NCBI GenBank assembly: GCA_964593905.1
Contig: CAZQLE010000037.1
Span: 1 to 23,638 of the forward strand
DNA from: CAZQLE01 sp964593905
GTDB taxonomy: Bacteria > Chloroflexota > Anaerolineae > Anaerolineales > Anaerolineaceae
Direction: 5' to 3'
Length of the DNA stretch: 23,638 bases
Shown: positions 21,353 through 23,638 of the stretch, in pieces
Position numbering within the stretch: the first letter of the stretch is position 1
Layout: each line of letters starts with the position of its first letter
Translations under genes and position numbers: made by a program
Notes under the pieces: generated by a model
The model's input: only the letters and a program-made list of their open reading frames with translations
Database searches by the model: none
Told to the model about the DNA's origin: nothing

Positions 21353-23341
21353 TTAACCGGCCGCCAGCACCTGCGCCGCTTCGATTTGTTCGCTCTCGCC
21401 AATAAAGCCAATGCGGTCGCCGGGCTCGAACACAGTCTGCGATTTGGGGTTGGCAACCAGCCGCTCATTACGGATCAGCGCCACCACCGAGGCCCCGGTG
21501 CGGGAGCGGATATTGGTTTCGGCCAGTGAATGGGCGACCAACGGGCTTTGTTCGCCCAGCTCAACCCAGGCGATCTCGATGCCTTCAAAGGCAATCAACA
21601 GGTCGTGCAGCGAACGGTGTTCGGCGTCGGTGGTGATATCGATATTGTAGTGATCGCGCCGCACCGCCTCGGCATATTCATGCACCTTGCGCAGCGGGAA
21701 GCCCAGTTGCAGCAGGGTATGATGCACCAGCTCCAGCCCGCCTTCCAGTTCGGGGTGCACCACATGGTCGGCGCCCATTTCTGAAAGGGCATAAACGCCC
21801 CTGGCGGTGCTGGCGCGCGCGATGAGCGCCAGATTGGGGTGAATGTCTTTGGCCGCGGCCACGATCAGCGCACTGGTGCTTTCATCGGGCACGGTGCTGA
21901 CCAGCGCACGGGCATGTTCAAGATGCGCATGGTGAATCACCTCTGAATTGGCGGCATCGCCATACAGGGTGGGAATCTGGCGCTCGTTGAGCTTTTCAAC
22001 CTGCTCCACGTCCGATTCGATCACCAGCAGGGGGATCTTCAACGATACCAGCACATCCACCAGGTGTTTGCCCACCCGGCCGTACCCAATAATGACCACA
22101 TGCTCTTTAAGCCCCGCTTCATCCAGCTCGGGCAGGGGCCGGTTTGTTTCGAGGCGTTTCCAGAAACCGGGCAGGTGTTGAAGCGATTTTTCGAGACCGG
22201 GCAGCAGTTTATACATCAGCGGGTTAAGCGTGATGGAAAACAGCGCCCCGGCCAGAATTAACGAGTACTGGTTGGCGTTGAGGATGCCCAGCGACAGCCC
22301 CCCCTGCCCCAGGATGAACGAGAACTCGCCAATCTGACTTAACCCCACCGCGACGACCAGAAACGTGCGCGCCGGGCGGGGGAAGAAGGTGCCCATCAAA
22401 AGCACAATCACGGCTTTGCCGATTACCACCAGAAAGGTGAGCGCAAGCACCTGGCCGATATTGGCCCACAAAAAGGCCGGGTTGACCAACATGCCAACCG
22501 AGACGAAGAACAGCACCGCAAACGCCTCGCGAAAGGCAAACACATCGGCGCCCACCTGATGGCTGAGCGGCGACTGGCTGATGATAGCCCCGGCCACAAA
22601 AGCGCCCAGCGCCAGCGAAACGCCAAAGATCTCGGCCGCGCCCATCGCCGTGCCCAGGGTGACGGCCAGAATGGCCAGAATGAACAGCTCGCGCGAGTGG
22701 GTATGGGCCACGCGGTCTAACAGCCACGGAATGAGCCGCACCCCGGCGAAGAACATGATCGCCGCAAAGCCCACCGCCTTAAGCAGGGTAATGGCCAGGC
22801 TGCGCCAGTCGAAACCGCCGGCGGATGGCACCAGGGCGGGCATCAGCACCAGAATCAGCACCGAGAGGATGTCTTCCATCACCAGCCAGCCGACCGCGGC
22901 CTGGCCGTGTGCGGTGTTGAGCAGCGAGTTGTCCATCAGGCCGCGCAAGAGCACCACCGTGCTGGCAACCGAGAGCGCCAGCCCCAGAACGATCCCGGCC
23001 GGAACCGACCAGCCCCAGAGCTGGCTGAGGCCAAAGCCCAGCAGGGTGGCCAGCAGGGTTTGGATCAGCGCGCCAGGGATGGCGATATCACGCACCCGCC
23101 ACAGATCGGCAAAGGAGAAATGAAGCCCGACCCCGAACATCAAAAAGATGACCCCCAGCTCGGCCAGTTGTTGGATGGTTTCGACATCTCCCACAAAACC
23201 GGGGGTGAAGGGGCCGATGATAATGCCGCCCAGCAGATAACCGACAATGGTGGGCAGCCCGATCTTGCGCGCCGCCACCCCACCGATAAAAGCAACGACC
23301 AGCGCGATGGAAATGTTGATCAACAAAGGAACGTCATGCAT
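21353..23341 (-). CDS. CPA2 cation/proton antiporter with RCK (TrkA) domains, KefB/YbaL-like
   Basis: A 662-residue membrane protein; AGAGG lies before the ATG. Residues 5-385 hold about 12-13 membrane segments of the Na+/H+ exchanger (CPA2) fold, with GLPTIVGYLLGGIIIGP near the N-terminus and VMEDILSVLILVLMP at 154-168. Residues 412-530 are a TrkA-N/RCK domain with the nucleotide-binding GYGRVG (419-424) and Glu442 at the end of the second strand. Residues about 575-660 are a TrkA-C domain. This order matches YbaL and KefB/KefC, which move K+ or Na+ against protons under control of a nucleotide or thiol ligand. The ion cannot be fixed from the sequence. It is a single-gene unit. Confidence 0.9.
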   Translation of the reverse strand: MHDVPLLINISIALVVAFIGGVAARKIGLPTIVGYLLGGIIIGPFTPGFVGDVETIQQLAELGVIFLMFGVGLHFSFADLWRVRDIAIPGALIQTLLATLLGFGLSQLWGWSVPAGIVLGLALSVASTVVLLRGLMDNSLLNTAHGQAAVGWLVMEDILSVLILVLMPALVPSAGGFDWRSLAITLLKAVGFAAIMFFAGVRLIPWLLDRVAHTHSRELFILAILAVTLGTAMGAAEIFGVSLALGAFVAGAIISQSPLSHQVGADVFAFREAFAVLFFVSVGMLVNPAFLWANIGQVLALTFLVVIGKAVIVLLMGTFFPRPARTFLVVAVGLSQIGEFSFILGQGGLSLGILNANQYSLILAGALFSITLNPLMYKLLPGLEKSLQHLPGFWKRLETNRPLPELDEAGLKEHVVIIGYGRVGKHLVDVLVSLKIPLLVIESDVEQVEKLNERQIPTLYGDAANSEVIHHAHLEHARALVSTVPDESTSALIVAAAKDIHPNLALIARASTARGVYALSEMGADHVVHPELEGGLELVHHTLLQLGFPLRKVHEYAEAVRRDHYNIDITTDAEHRSLHDLLIAFEGIEIAWVELGEQSPLVAHSLAETNIRSRTGASVVALIRNERLVANPKSQTVFEPGDRIGFIGESEQIEAAQVLAAG

Positions 23342-23638
23342 AAAAACCTCTTTTGCGGGTTATTGAAGGGTCATTACCGGGTACGACAGCAATCCCTGAG
23401 ATGCAATTTTCATCACGGGGAGTTCCAAAGAGCCATCTTTAATGACCCGCCTGGTGTGGTTTTGAAAACGGGAGAAAGAGAAAAAGCATCCAGTTGAATG
23501 TTCTGCCGGGGGCAGAGAGAGGCCGCGTAGACGGCCATGAGCCGCAGCGCACATTCAAAATGACTTACTTTTACCCCCGCTTGTTTCACTTAAATTCATT
23601 TTATCGTATTTTGGGGAGATTTTCGAGTTAAATTTGGG
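23342..23638 (-). promoter_or_regulatory. Promoter and leader region of the antiporter gene
   Basis: On the minus strand TCGAAA (23626-23621) and TAAAAT (23603-23598) are 17 nt apart and form a fair promoter, implying a leader of about 250 nt. In it GGGTCATTA (23368-23376) and TAATGACCC (23440-23448) can pair over 9 bp. A 64-codon minus-strand frame (23360-23554) shows no recognisable protein. I see no gene here. Confidence 0.4.

Noticed and set aside
23360..23554. A 64-codon open frame before the antiporter gene.
   Set aside because: No recognisable protein or ribosome site, and it overlaps the likely leader.

Overview
The window is GC-rich bacterial chromosome with long, tightly packed operons. 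The style of the proteins (Thr/Pro/Glu-rich lipoprotein linker, SDH-type anchors, a self-contained phosphotransferase fusion, several recognisable but divergent families) suggests a member of the Chloroflexota, probably Anaerolineae. That placement is inference from recalled protein style; no rRNA or marker gene is present.

Left part (1-6430). A DUF4180 gene runs off the left edge on the minus strand. Diverging from it, an extended -10 promoter (487-495) starts a leader of about 230 nt. The leader holds several nested stems and a perfect intrinsic terminator, and it precedes a six-gene operon (733-4475): a YedF-type DsrE protein, a PPC/DUF296 protein, an ECF transporter S component, EcfT and two EcfA ATPases. 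The arrangement looks like a riboswitch-type attenuator controlling import of an unidentified small molecule. Next is a lipoprotein serine protease with trypsin, PDZ and lectin-like domains, closed by a strong terminator.

Central part (6579-19620, all minus strand). This is a glycerol/dihydroxyacetone regulon. In transcription order it reads dhaR (regulator), glpF (facilitator), dhaK, dhaL, glpK, a small membrane protein, a methyltransferase-like gene, glpA, sdhB-, sdhC- and sdhD-like genes, and a giant dhaM. Glycerol would enter by GlpF, be phosphorylated by GlpK and be oxidised by GlpA to dihydroxyacetone phosphate. Dihydroxyacetone would be phosphorylated by DhaK-DhaL with phosphate from PEP delivered by DhaM-HPr-EI. 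The most striking point is that GlpA lacks its usual C-terminal iron-sulfur region, GlpB and GlpC are missing, and succinate-dehydrogenase-type iron-sulfur and haem-anchor subunits occupy their place with no SdhA in the window. This suggests a glycerol-3-phosphate:quinone oxidoreductase built on a complex II chassis. Upstream of glpF there is a TTGACA-N17-TAAAAT promoter with two ATGTTTC-N5-GAAAYAT palindromes centred near -59 and -90. This fits a DhaR that has lost the sigma-54 contact loop and works at a sigma-70 promoter.

Right part (19656-23638). A 14-TM DHA2-family drug exporter (plus strand) and a CPA2 cation/proton antiporter with a TrkA/RCK domain (minus strand) converge on a shared bidirectional terminator. 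The last 300 bases are the antiporter's promoter and leader region. No tRNA, rRNA, CRISPR array, transposase or phage gene was seen.
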